This document shows positions 43,775 through 54,271 of a stretch of DNA of 64,000 nt, one piece after another; position 1 is the first letter of the stretch, and every line of letters starts with the position of its first letter. Origin of the DNA: Gerris lacustris (taxonomy: Eukaryota; Arthropoda; Insecta; Hemiptera; Gerridae); NCBI GenBank assembly GCA_951217055.1, contig OX578281.1:59770043-59834042 (forward strand), read 5' to 3'. The position numbers were made by a program, and so were the translations under genes. Below the pieces are notes generated by a model that was not told where the DNA came from, searched no databases, and saw only the letters and a list, made by a program, of their open reading frames with translations.

Positions 43775-45220
43775 TAGTCCCTAGGCCACCATAAGAAGTA
43801 AGTCGCTGATTGATAAAGTTTTCTTACCTTATGGAATCGCTTATTTATGCCTTGTCCACCGATGAATTGGGTATATGGCAACTGGGCGCTGGGCCATTTC
43901 TTTTTTTTGACATGCCAAACGGGTGATGTCGAATTGGGCCCACGGTCTGTTAGGGTCGTAAAAACGACGGTTGAATTGGGCCCATGGTCTGTTCGGAGGC
44001 AGGGTCGAATTGGGCCCATACCTCTACAATCATGACCAGCAAAATGGATTGCTCGCATCCACCTTAGATTCAAATTCATTCAAACATCTAAAATAGATGT
44101 TTGGTTACGGTCAGATGGTGGTCAAACTTCTATTTTAGACGATTGAAACATCTCCTTTTTATATTAATGTAAATAGTCGTGTTATAATATTTTATGTTAT
44201 ATGTGCACAAAATGATAAAAACCCCTTGCCACACCATTGCCAGGTGGGCATTTGAATGGTTCAGCATGTCACCGTTATAGGGTTAACAAAAACGGACGCT
44301 TAATGGAATGCTCGCTTGGCATCCGAAGTTCAACAACTCCTCGAAAAATCACAAACGGGTACGAGAAAAGACTTCAGTTTCTGGAAAATTTGCACAAGAA
44401 ATACACCGCTAAACGAATATCTAGATTACACTTCATAAAAAGCGTCTGCTATCAGTATAAGAAATAACAACCTACTTGGCAAGAAATATGCAAGGAATGA
44501 CAAGAATACTAACATAGTTTTAGTAAAATTCAGCAAAGGAAAAAACAAAAAAAAACAAAACAAATAAAACAAATAAAACATATAATAACATAAACATAAA
44601 TAAACATATAATATAAAACTTTTACAAAATGACAAGGCCTAAAGGCCACTCCTTATATTTTCCTTACTGTCCAGTGTTATTGGTCGGGACATTAGGTTAA
44701 TATATGAGCGGATAACATATCTACAGCAGTCATACCTACAGCTCAGGACTCCCTAACCCCAAAGTCAATAAAACTGCGATTAGGAAGCAAAATCCCTCCG
44801 CTGGATTTTGATATAAAATGTTGCGTTGAAACAGACATTGATCACATTACGTTATTGAGTAGGATTATTCGTAAGTTTAAATAATAATTATGTCTGTTGC
44901 CCGACTGACCAGGGGCCCAATTCAACTCCGACCCTTCGAGGGTTGAGGGTAATCCGCCTAGGAATGTTTTGACCGTGGGCCCAGTTCAACCGTGTCCTGC
45001 CAAACATGCGCCGTACTGCGGGAGCATTGAAAAGAGATAGATAAAGTTTTGATTTTCACAGGATCGTTTAATTAAATTATTTAAAAAACGGTGGTACTCT
45101 TGGCCAACGATACGAGTGGGCCGTTTGGGGTGTCATAAATAAGCGGCATAAATAAGCGATTCCATAAGGTAAGAAAACTTTATCATCAGCGACTCACTTC
45201 TTATGGTGGCCTGGGGACTA
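43775..45220. mobile_element. TAGTCC-type element, 1.45 kb, with a coding remnant
   Basis: Ends TAGTCCCTAGGCCACCATAA and TTATGGTGGCCTGGGGACTA, with TGA on both outer sides (43772-43774, 45221-45223). The inverted termini extend through AGTCGCTGAT, AAGTTTTCTTACCTTATG and GCGATTCC. It contains several GAATTGGGCCCA motifs in the left arm and their inverse in the right arm. Its termini match the foldback at 53215-53794, but it has a unique centre with an open frame. Confidence 0.8.
44237..44467 (+). pseudogene. Possible FLYWCH-like zinc-finger remnant
   Basis: A 76-residue frame in the centre of the 43775-45220 element. GGHLNGSACHRYRVNKNGRL, MECSLGIRSSTTPRKITNG resembles the FLYWCH pattern (Gly-Gly, aromatic/His, RxNKxG, xC, RxxT), although the usual WxC Trp and the second Cys are not seen. 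FLYWCH fingers occur at the N-terminus of some Mutator-like transposases in insects. The tail is Lys/Arg-rich and no catalytic domain follows. It is the only sign of which transposase served this family. Confidence 0.35.
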
Positions 45221-45383
45221 TGACTATAATATAAGGGATGTAGTTACATTTACTAATAACAAGAATAATAATTTTAATTTTTTGTTCAGTTAAAGATGTT
45301 AGTTAAATATGGAATAATTTCAATGATGGTTCCGCTCCCTTGGTACCCTCGTACACTTTTTGAGTATATTATTATTAAACAGC

Positions 45384-45619
45384 TTGGTTTTCCGGTGAAA
45401 TCCACGTGTCGAAGGGGTTAAAATCCGACGTTTCGCTTCCACTGCTGGAATCATCTTCAGGGGTGTGTTGCATCGTGATGTTGTCTCGAATCAAACACAA
45501 GATAAACTTTGCTTCAAGTCAATATCACTATACATCACACCCCTGAAGATGATTCCACTAGTGGAAGCGAAACGTCGGATATCAACCTCTTCATGACGTG
45601 GATTTCACCGGAAAACCAA
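45384..45619. repeat. Foldback with paired Penelope-like CCTGAAGATG/CGAAACGTC motifs
   Basis: Left arm TTGGTTTTCCGGTGAAATCC and right arm GGATTTCACCGGAAAACCAA are exact inverses; similarity runs for about 87 bp. Each arm carries CCCTGAAGATGATTCCA, a short hairpin, then GAAGCGAAACGTCGGAT (right arm 45541-45580), a motif I associate with the LTR-like ends of Penelope-like elements. The core differs from a canonical hammerhead (CTGAAGA rather than CTGATGA). Confidence 0.6.
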
Positions 45620-45714
45620 TATGTTTATTTCAAGTCTACCCGTGGAAGCCTACGCACTAAGTCACATTATTAATGTTTGTTTTATTTATTTAATTAATTA
45701 AATAGAGAGGTCCG

Positions 45715-45835
45715 TGGTTCGAATCCCGGCTCAAAAGTCTTTTTTTCTCTGTCTGTCTCCCCTTGTAAATAGTAATTATAATTTGATATAAATTAAAATT
45801 TAAACGTTCCGTAGATATGAATACTACCAAAAACT
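45715..45835 (+). mobile_element. tRNA-like foldback family, copy S2 (right half only)
   Basis: GGTCCGTGGTTCGAATCCCG holds a perfect B box (GGTTCGAATCC), followed by TTTTTCTCTGTCTGTCTCCC, TTATAATTTGAT and the tail TATGAATACTACCAAAAACT. The left arm and A box are missing. Confidence 0.7.
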
Positions 45836-46796
45836 AACATACTCACACAGACATAGCAAAATGGTGACTAGGCTGAGGCCTTGATGTCCCACTTATACCG
45901 ATGACTGAAGTTTTTTTAATAACAGCTTTGACAGCGTTTAAAGAGATACTGTCGCTGTCACTAGTGAAGTGTTGAAAGTATAAAGGACCTTATGATGTTT
46001 ATTCGACAAGCACTGGAGTTATCGACGTAGCTTATTCCCAGTACTTTCTTAACATCTCCAAAAAATACCAACATATTTATGAAGGTTGTTGAAAATTATT
46101 TTTCAAGTTGGTCCACGGTGACTAATAGAGTCTCCTCTGTGTCGGGTTGACACACCAGACACCCAGACACTCAGAGTGCTTTTAGCTCGTATGTTTGTCA
46201 TGTAGCCATGACATCGAGTGTTTATTAACGCCTACTTCGAGGTGTTTACGTCCAACAACACTTCATATATCGTACATTACAAAACAACTAAAATAAAACA
46301 CCAAAATATTCTGCCCATGTCAAAAGAAGTAACAAATTTCAAACCTTAACCTCCGCAAAAAAAAATCTGTCTCTTTTTAATCTAATTCTATAACTTTTAC
46401 AAATAAAATAAAATATTCTGCCAATTTTTAAGTCTCATAGATTTCTCACGTCCAATTATTGGGCAAATGGTCTACTGAGGTTTATTACATTTTTATGATA
46501 ATTTGAAAAAGTTGCAAGTACTTTCACGTATTATTTAGTCATGTTTAAGCTTTTATATTGTTAGGTTCTATTAAATTCTTTATATAGTATTTTTCATTAA
46601 CGCTCTTTGAGTAATTGAGAAAGGTCATACCTTAGTTTGATCATTTATATATTTTGAATCTATTTCAATTCTCAATGGAGTGAGCTTTCTTTTGTATTCA
46701 ATATTAAATGTGCACAGATGGTTGATATCTATGGGTTACTTTCTACAAACCTTTCAAATATCTTTAAATTGGATGAATACATTTAAAGATAGTTTG
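45836..46796. other. Intergenic, no gene recognised
   Basis: Nothing recognised. The 78-residue frame at 46680-46916 runs into family A sequence. Confidence 0.4.
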
Positions 46797-47270
46797 CCCA
46801 TTAATGTGACACATAGCTTCCTCGAGTCCTATCGCGTAAAACCTAATATTGTCCCACTTTTACAACCCATTATTGTCAAATTTTATTCATCCCCTCCATT
46901 TTTAAATTTGTTCTAATTTTTTTTACGTGAATAAAAGTATCAATTTAGCAAATTTTAATGTATGTAGACGGTTACATTTAATATGATCCCATCTATGGGC
47001 TTTATTCGACAAACCATCCAATTTTTTTTTTAAAACTCAAGGGAGTATACTTTTACAGATATATGTGTAAATAAAATAAACTTTGAGAGCTCATCGAAGA
47101 GAAAACAATGGGTGCAAAAAGTTGAAACTTATATATGAGACCAACAATGGACTAATTATGACCTAAAGCCCAAATTAAATTTAAATCGGACCATTGGTTA
47201 AATTAAACCGATCAACAGATAGACAGGCAAGAAACTAAAATTGGTCCATGATATCTGAAACAGATTTTTT
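46797..47270 (-). repeat. Family A copy
   Basis: GTGACACATAGCTTCCTCGA (inverse of the 3' block), AATAAAAGTATCAATTTAGC, GAGAAAACAATGGGTGCAA, GACCAACAATGGACTAATTA. The 5' end is lost. Confidence 0.7.
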
Positions 47271-47821
47271 AAATCGAAGGTGTGGTTGTGCTCTGGAAAG
47301 TTTCCTCTTCAACTTCAATTTACTTAATTCTTGTCTGTTTGTAACCTGCGGTGGAGAGGTTACAACAGATGTTACAATAGGACTTGCAGGCAGTTAAATC
47401 TTTAGTCATTGCCACAGCTCTAGACCATGTTGTATGTTACGGGGGCACTCAGGCAAGAAGTGATGTTATCGGACAATGTGGTCCTTCGTGGTTGTACCCT
47501 GATATCCATCCCTTGATTATCTCATTTCTTCCATAATTTGAGCGTGGCTGAACCCCCTTAGTTGTGAAAGCCTTAATCTGTCCGAGAGGCTCAAAGCTCA
47601 TAGAAGCTCAAATGAGGTATTAATTATACTTAATCAATCCCGCCTAGTTTCGCCTTAAACTTTCCTAAGATACCTCATTATGTCAGCCTCCTGAATGCGA
47701 ATCTCTTTCCTTGAAATGTCTTGAAGTCCATAATTCTTATCTACATTTCATCATCAAAAACACTTGTTTTGTTGTTATATACCTACGTCATAAACTTGTT
47801 TAAATTTTTAACACTTCATTT
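47271..47821. other. Intergenic, no gene recognised
   Basis: No open frame or repeat with definable ends. Confidence 0.4.
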
Positions 47822-48005
47822 TGCTTCCTAAGCTCACCGAAGGCATCGTTCAGGAGAACAAAATTTAATTATATGCCCGAATTCAAAGATTACAAGCCAG
47901 AGGGCCGTTTCAGACATCAGGGGACTCTTTTGGTATGTCGTTCTACGTTTTGGAGTCCGATTTTAATGAAATTTGCGAGATAGACTGCATATTTTATCTG
48001 CCTAA
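47822..48005 (+). repeat. Family A, 5' fragment
   Basis: TTGCTTCCTAAGCTCACCGA, CGTTTCAGACATCAGGGGAC, CGATTTTAATGAAATTTGCG. Confidence 0.65.
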
Positions 48006-49029
48006 TGTTCAACATATATGTGGAAACTATTATATTCTTTAAAAGTATTTTTTCGAACTATTTTATTGTGGTAATCAAAAAATATATCTCTGTCATAATA
48101 ATGTGCACTATTTGGCTACTTTGGTTCTACGATTTAATTGAGAAAATGAGTCTCATAAGATATGTGTTGTAACACAGAAGCCTAGAGCAGAAAAAAATAT
48201 CCCTTTTACAATAGCACTGATAAGAAGGCTGATAAGGAGGCAAAGTAAGGATAACGGGAGTTAAAGACATGCGCCTTAGATCTTCTGTCTGGTATGGATT
48301 TGATCCTCTAGCTACATGTCGGTAATTTATATTTCCTCCCGGGGGCACGTGGAGGAGTCTAAATCGAATTTCCTCTTCGGGGTAAATCTGCCTCTAACAA
48401 CCACCCCTGGTTTGCCCCCGAGGTGGGCGGAGGCAGTAGAACCAGGGGGGTGGAGGGTAGAAAAACAACATGGCTGCCTCTTGTAGCCTCTAAACATTCC
48501 ATCCAACCACCTTATACGACTTTTCACTTAGTTTTTCCTGTGTGTGAAAACCACAAATAATCACTTAATCTCGACGCTTTTCCTCCAACTATTCTCCTTT
48601 GTCCGAATAGTACTACAGGTACAAAGGAAAACAATCTTAATTTCCTTAGCATCATATTATAAAGACAGAGAAATCATTTCAAATTACATAAATATAATAC
48701 ACAATTATTTAATTTACAAAGTTGGTTTTCAATCTGAAAATATGTAAAATCATCCAGGAGAAAGAAATATTAAATACATAATTAACATGTACTACGTTCA
48801 CACATCGTTATGAAAGCGTTTTGGATCAGATTCGTTTTTAAAATGATAGGTACATGTTCACACAACAAGAAATACAGGTGATCCAAATAGGTATTTGTTT
48901 CGTTATCTCTCATAACAGTGACGTCACGAGCGAAACCTTCTTTAATGTTGCCTTATATGCCCGCGAATATTGACATTTTTTTATTTATAAGTTACTAAAA
49001 CTCTTTACAGGTTCTTTATAATAACTTTG
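48006..49029. other. Intergenic, no gene recognised
   Basis: A GC-richer patch at 48335-48480 (GCCCCCGAGGTGGGCGGAGG) carries no convincing frame. Nothing else is recognised. Confidence 0.4.
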
Positions 49030-49438
49030 GGTTATGGTCAGCTTGTTGGGCCCCGCTCTTAGACGTACGTCTTAGGGGCTTTTTCGGGGATGTGTATCTT
49101 TTCCTATTCACTTAAAAAAAAAAAAAAAAGAACAGTTTTTTCCCTTTTCGCGAGACCTACAAAAAAGGTCCTTTGCGTCGGACCGCTGCGGTCGACCGTA
49201 TTCGAGTTATGCAGAAAAAACGTTTTTTTCTGGGGGAAAAAAAAAAAAAATCCGCATAACTCGAACACGGTCGACCGTAGCGGTCCGACGCAAAGGACCT
49301 TTTTTGTAGGTCTCGCAAAAAGGGGAAAAATAGTTTTTTTTATATTTTTTTAAAGTGAATAGGAAAAGAGATACACGCCCCCGAAAAAGCCCCTAAGACG
49401 GACGTCTAAGAGCGGGGCCCAACAAGCTGACCATAACC
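49030..49438. mobile_element. 409-bp foldback element
   Basis: The left arm from GGTTATGGTCAGCTTGTTGG, GCCCCGCTCTTAGACG and the right arm to CGTCTAAGAGCGGGGCCCAA, CAAGCTGACCATAACC are near-perfect inverses of about 190 bp each, through GGTCCTTTGCGTCGGACCG and CGACCGTATTCGAGTTATGC. Only about 30 bp of A/T/G-rich sequence separates them. It encodes nothing; the 87-residue frame is a by-product. The right edge abuts a family A copy. Confidence 0.85.
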
Positions 49439-49439
49439 G

Positions 49440-49625
49440 CGCGTGAATACTTGGACGGATAACGTTGTCCAACGAACACGTCCTGGGCATTGGTAAAATG
49501 AACATGTCTACCAAATTTCATCAAGTTATCGCCACACGTTTCAGGATTCGCGGACACACAGACCGACAGACAGACACGAGACCAAAAATATTCCCTGATG
49601 TCTGAAACGGATTTCTATCCCTAAC
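49440..49625 (-). repeat. Family A fragment (5' half)
   Basis: ACGGATAACGTTGTCCAACG, CGTCCTGGGCATTGGTAAAA, AATGAACATGTCTACC and GACACGAGACCAAAAATATT mirror 9890-10060. Confidence 0.7.
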
Positions 49626-49926
49626 AAAAAATAGTAAAAACTGAAAAACGAAATTATTTATCTAAAAATGAATGAAAAAGAAGATAATCAGAAAAGAAAA
49701 CAAAAAATGTATATATCTACTGCAGCAGTGGTGGCAGTCAAATAAGGAACTTTTACTATAAGTCTATGTGTAAAAAATTATACGAAATTACACTATCAAA
49801 GATTTAGGCTAACATTAACGGGAAGTGAAGCAATGTTTAGAATTGCCGCGCTCGTTCACTTTTTGCTGCGACCCACAGGTTGGGAACCACTGTGAAGTAC
49901 ATAAAACATAATTTTACATTGTTGTG

Positions 49927-49934
49927 CTCTAGGT
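49927..49934. repeat. 8-bp target-site duplication, left
   Basis: CTCTAGGT, repeated exactly at 51451-51458. Confidence 0.88.
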
Positions 49935-50243
49935 CAGCTATTCTCAAAGGGGTCCATGTGGACCCCCTGGGGGTCTATATGACTTCATGGGGGGTCTATG
50001 ATCACCAAGGGGTCTATTGGGGGTCTATGGATGTCTCTTTAGTAAAAAATAAATTTATAAATAAAAAATAAAAATAATAAAAATAAATAAATAAATAAAA
50101 TGAACATAATAATATTATTAATAATAAATAAAATAATATTTATCTACGATTGATACGAAATATAAATATTATATCTTTGTTTAGATGCGTAGAAAGTGAT
50201 TATTTACGTACTTGTATTCATTGCGCATGCGCGTCTCATAGTT

Positions 50244-50299
50244 CTGAAGAATTCCTCTTCTTTACCGCACTAGTGCGGTAAAGAAGAGGAATTCTTCAG
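50244..50299. repeat. 56-bp perfect palindrome
   Basis: CTGAAGAATTCCTCTTCTTT then ACCGCACT, continuing as its exact inverse with no spacer. It lies inside the hAT-type element, upstream of the short open frame. Confidence 0.95.
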
Positions 50300-50397
50300 C
50301 TTTACGCACGATTATTGAGTTTGTTTACATTTAACAAAACTAATTTGGTGTTCTTTTATTAAAGTAACTGTTTATATCGAGTTTTTAGTGAAAAACA

Positions 50398-50580
50398 GTG
50401 AGTGAATCAAGTGACTTTGACGAAAATGTGGAGAATAATAATCCTCCAGAAATAATTAATTCGGCAAAAAATACAACTAATGAATTAATGCCATCTTTAT
50501 CAAGAGAGAGATACGAACTTACATACAGCAAGTTTATTTGTTTCTGTATTTATTATTTAAATCTAACAATCGTAGATTAA
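50398..50580 (+). pseudogene. Short transposon-type open frame, possibly tyrosine-recombinase-like N-terminus
   Basis: The 60-residue frame starts MSESSDFDENVENNNPPEII and reads LMPSLSRERYELTYSKFICF before losing sense. An acidic leader followed by a P-x-x-SRERYELTYSKF helix is reminiscent of the N-terminal SAM-like domain of Crypton/tyrosine-recombinase-type proteins common in arthropod genomes. No catalytic residues are present. This identification is weak. Confidence 0.3.
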
Positions 50581-50581
50581 G

Positions 50582-50712
50582 TACGGTACGCAACTCGTGC
50601 GAAAACGGCATTTTGCATTGCTCGTGTGGTTTTACCACCCTCGCTATCGCTCGGGTGCAAACTCCACACTCGCATGCAAAATGCTACTTTCCGCACTCGA
50701 CGCGTAATGTAC
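50582..50712. repeat. Imperfect inverted repeat around ACCCTCGCTATCGCTCGGGT
   Basis: Left arm GTACGGTACGCAACTCGTGC, GGCATTTTGCATTGCTCGTG; right arm ends TGCAAAATGCTACTTTCCGC, ACTCGACGCGTAATGTAC, the inverse with mismatches. The arms are about 55 bp. GC-richer than its surroundings. Confidence 0.75.
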
Positions 50713-51450
50713 TATTAGAAATGAATATTAAGGTATTCGTATTGTAATAAAAATAATAAGTAAATATAAACTAGATTTGGGGAGGAAGTGAGCATGAGTA
50801 ATGAAAAAGTATGTTTTGATAACTTATAAAATATGTCCAATGTTTTGATATGAGAGTTTAATCCTGAAATTAAAACCCCCCACCATACCACCTACCCCTT
50901 CAACCGGCAAAAATATGTTACTAGCTTGTTTTTAAATGTAATCTGAGTGTTATTCACTGTACAATTTTTATTTTTGAACAGTAACTTATGTTAACCCTCG
51001 AGTGGTCGCACTCATGTTCATTACACAATTGGTCGCGGGGGAGCGCTGCGCTCCCCTGCTAAGAATATATTTTATTTGTTTTATCGTGTTTTTACTGAAC
51101 TATAAAGCTATATTATAATTAAAAATAATGTGAATAAGGTATATCGTCAATATTTTGCCAAAACAACGAAACCGAAAATGTTCATACTTCCAAATTTTCA
51201 CCCTCAACATCGGAAAATAGAGCATTTTTCCAGATGTCATATACATTTCAGATTAGTATATTTGTGGTTTTGGTAAATTACCCACGATGTTTAAACATAT
51301 TTATGCTGTTTTCAGTATTTAAAACACACAAGCTTCACACACACACACACACAATTAGATGTGTATATATATATTCCTTAGGTAGGGGGTCTATGAAAAA
51401 AATAAAATTCCTAAAGGGGGTCTATGGAAGAAAAAGTTTGGGAAACACTG

Positions 51451-51458
51451 CTCTAGGT
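51451..51458. repeat. 8-bp target-site duplication, right
   Basis: CTCTAGGT, identical to 49927-49934. Confidence 0.88.
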
Positions 51459-52209
51459 ACTCTAACCTTTCAAATATTTCACATAATTATGTTTTTCATG
51501 GGAAGTTAAAGAATACGAGTATTCTTTTTTCTATATTCCACCACATAATGAATAACTTCCAATTTTTCACAACAAAGTTTTATCTTAATCATATTGATGG
51601 CATTATCACACAAAGTGTGATCGTTCAATGTCAAATATCTCATCAGTATTTGTTTAAAAAGAAAAAGAAGAAAAAAAAATACAACAAAACGAACACAAAC
51701 ACAATTCTTCTGATAACAAAAAAGCATTTGAAATATACCAACAACCAAAAAAAGTATAAAAGAAGTATTATCAAAATATTGATTGAGCAAAAAAACCACT
51801 TAAGTAGTTAAGTTAATGAACAAGTTATTTGTAATTGTGTTATCAGTTATGAGTAATCTGTTATCTGTTATCAGATGGAGTAAAGTCATCAAAGTTGTAC
51901 TAAGTATTAAAGTGGGCACGCTTCCGCTGCATGTATTTCAACTCCGCATCAACTAGTAAATATTTGTACATTTCTATCTGTCGTGTTTTTTGTTGTTTTT
52001 TATAAATGCTGTATTTGAAGTTGAAGCATGAAGCACTCACTATCTGTTGGCTTTAAATCAAGTCCTCTCTGTATGTGACTTTAATTAAAAATCCGGATGC
52101 GATTTGATTCAGTAAAGTTTCACACAAACAAGCGGCTTCCATCTGGTGAATCCTTATCTCATTATTTGCTTCTTATTTATTGACATAGCACTCGAGCTCT
52201 TATCGTTAT

Positions 52210-52265
<56 letters not shown>

Positions 52266-52536
52266 CTAATCCCTTGCGCGTCCTGTTATTAAGTTGTTTT
52301 TTTAACCAGTGGAAATGGACAAACAAATTCATATAAAAGTCTAATCAGCCTAATATTGTAACACCGGGAGAATCAAAGGTTATATTACCCGTTCAACTTC
52401 TATTTGATAACTCTGATAAAGTTAATTCGGAAGATGGTTGCTGTAATAACACCTTGCAGGTTTATTTTATTAATTAAATTTTTTCACATGTCAGTTGTCA
52501 TATCAACAACTTTTTTTAACAAGTATTAAAAATATT
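51459..52536. other. Intergenic, AT-rich
   Basis: No gene recognised. It contains an (AT)n run at 52211-52263 and A/G-rich tracts near 51660. Confidence 0.45.
52211..52263. repeat. (AT)n microsatellite
   Basis: About 53 bases of uninterrupted AT dinucleotides. Confidence 0.95.
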
Positions 52537-52880
52537 AATCAAATTATAATTACTATTTCCTACGGGAGACCGACAGAGAAAAATAGACTACAGCAAGGGG
52601 ATCGAACCACGGGCCTTCCTTTAAATGATGACTTCTAGACTTGTGGAAAAATTTGAAAGCTTATTTCGGGACTAGGTATCGTTATCGACAGAGGAAATTA
52701 TTATTCAGTATAGCTTAGTTGGTAGAGCGTCTTTACTGGAAATAAAGGAAGGCCCGTGGTTCGAATACCGGTGCTGAAGTCTATTTTTCTCTGTCTGTCT
52801 CCCGTAGGAAATTGTAATTGTAATTTGATTTAAATTAAAATTTAAACGTTTCGTAGTATGAATACTACCAAAAACTTAAA
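52537..52880 (+). mobile_element. tRNA-like foldback element, copy S3 (most complete tRNA part)
   Basis: The left arm AATCAAATTATAATTACTAT, TCCTACGGGAGAC...AGACTACAGCAAGG, GAACCACGGGCCTTCCTTT is the inverse of the right arm, so even the tRNA T-arm sequence is mirrored. The centre holds an A box, TAGCTTAGTTGG (52711-52722), and a B box, GGTTCGAATACC (52758-52769), about 35 bp apart as in tRNA genes. The potential anticodon stem-loop is CTTTA-CTGGAAA-TAAAG. The common tail GTAGTATGAATACTACCAAA follows. Confidence 0.82.
52711..52769 (+). promoter_or_regulatory. Pol III-type internal promoter (A and B boxes) of S3
   Basis: A box TAGCTTAGTTGG and B box GGTTCGAATACC match the eukaryotic consensus closely and are spaced as in tRNA genes. 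Whether it is transcribed cannot be seen. Confidence 0.65.
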
Positions 52881-53207
52881 AATTGAAGTATTAAAAAGTA
52901 AATATACTTTTTGTGATCATATGATATGTGTACACCATCTGATTTAACCACAGGATTTTTTGTACAGGCGATATTTCTACCTTAATGTACCTTTTGAAAA
53001 TAGTCTATCTTGTAGGGCTTGGAGTGACGAGGAAGGTTTTTTCGGATCCATCCTCTCCAGCGCCCTCAAGTGCCAAAAAAGAGGTGCTTTTGATAGAGTA
53101 GCCTATTGGCACGAGTACTTTTTTATGTGAAGACCAAACCGAATAAAAGGTACCCTATCTTTTTGAGGGAGATGGTACCCTAAATATGAAAAGTTTTCCA
53201 CACATCA
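52881..53207. other. Intergenic, no gene recognised
   Basis: No feature recognised between the S3 tail and the nested foldback complex. Confidence 0.4.
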
Positions 53208-53214
53208 AGGGATT

Positions 53215-53794
53215 AGTCCACAGGCCACCATAAGAAGTGAGTCGCTGATTGATAAAGTTTTCTTACCTTATGCAATCGCTTATTTATGCTGTGTCCACCG
53301 ATGAATTGGGTATATGGCAACTGGGGGCTGGGCCATTTCTTTTTTGTTGACATGCCAAACTTGCCCTTGTGCAGGAACATTGAAAAGAGATAGATAAAGT
53401 TTTGATTTTCACAGGATCGTTTAATTAAATTATTTCAAAAACAGTGGTAAAGGTGGCCACCGATACGAGTGGGCCGTTTTCTTTTCAAAGTCCTCGCAGA
53501 GCGATATGTTTGGGGCGGTGGCCACCCCAAACGGCCCACTCTTATCGGTGGCCACGTGTACCACTGTTTTTGAAATAATTTAATTAAACGATCCTGTGAA
53601 AATCAAAACTTTATCTATCTCTTTTCAATGTTTCCTCAGAAGGGCAAGTTTGGCATGTCAACAAAAAAGAAATGGCCCAGCCCCCAGTTGCCATATACCC
53701 AATTCATCGGTGGACACGGCATAAATAAGCGATTCCATAAGGTAAGAAAACTTTATCAATCAGCGACTCACTTCTTATGGTGGCCTGTGGACTA
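53215..53794. mobile_element. TAGTCC-type foldback element, 580 bp
   Basis: Ends TAGTCCACAGGCCACCATAA and TTATGGTGGCCTGTGGACTA; GAT on both outer sides (53212-53214, 53795-53797). Arms of about 270 bp mirror each other through GAATTGGGTATATGGCAACT, GGGCCATTTCTTTT, AAAGAGATAGATAAAGTTTT and GTGGCCACCGATACGAGTGG. It shares termini and arm sequence with 43775-45220, of which it looks like a shortened, doubled-arm derivative. Confidence 0.88.
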
Positions 53795-54271
53795 GATGTG
53801 CCACGCAAGCGTGACACATAGGAACTGTTCCAATATCAGACATTACGTCAAATAGATGTTGGCTCGGCATCACGCCATGTCCTGCACCGTTTCGTCGCAT
53901 CCGACTCATCTGGGGCCCGACGATGCCCACCCAACTCTGGACCTATACCAGATCAAGAAGATCAGATATAGGGCTTTATCAGAGACGAGCGTGCTCTCAC
54001 ACCTTATTGTGTGACAGGGCAGTGTGTAAAAACACGGTATTACATTGCTGATGTGTTTTGCCAGCCAAGCAAGAATGGCAGTGTGAGAGCACGCTCGTCT
54101 CTGATAAAGCCCTATATCTGATCATCTTGATCTGGTATAGGTCCAGAGTTGGGTGGGCATCGTCGGGCCCCTGATGAGTCGAACGCTAAGAAACTGTGCA
54201 GGACATGGCGTAAGGCCGTACCAACATCTTTTTGACGTAATAATGTCTGATGTTGGAACAGTTCCTTTGAG

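Larger units (their letters stand above)
49935..51450. mobile_element. hAT-type element, 1.5 kb
   Basis: Left end CAGCTATTCTCAAAGGGGTC; the inverse of the right end is CAGTGTTTCCCAAACTTTTT, the familiar CAG...TTCYCAAA hAT terminus, with an exact 8-bp duplication. Several GGGGGTCTATGG motifs lie inside both ends. The interior carries a 56-bp perfect palindrome, a short open frame and an imperfect inverted repeat. No hAT transposase is recognisable. Confidence 0.88.

Noticed and set aside
49090..49353. 87-residue frame with Lys-rich runs
   Set aside because: It spans both arms of the 49-kb foldback; poly(A) tracts create the Lys runs.
49690..49895. A further hAT-like element ending GGTTGGGAACCACTG
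   Set aside because: The right terminus looks plausible, but no matching left end or 8-bp duplication was found upstream.
52705..52785. Functional tRNA gene
   Set aside because: A and B boxes are good, but the acceptor ends do not pair and the sequence sits inside a repeated foldback element with sister copies.
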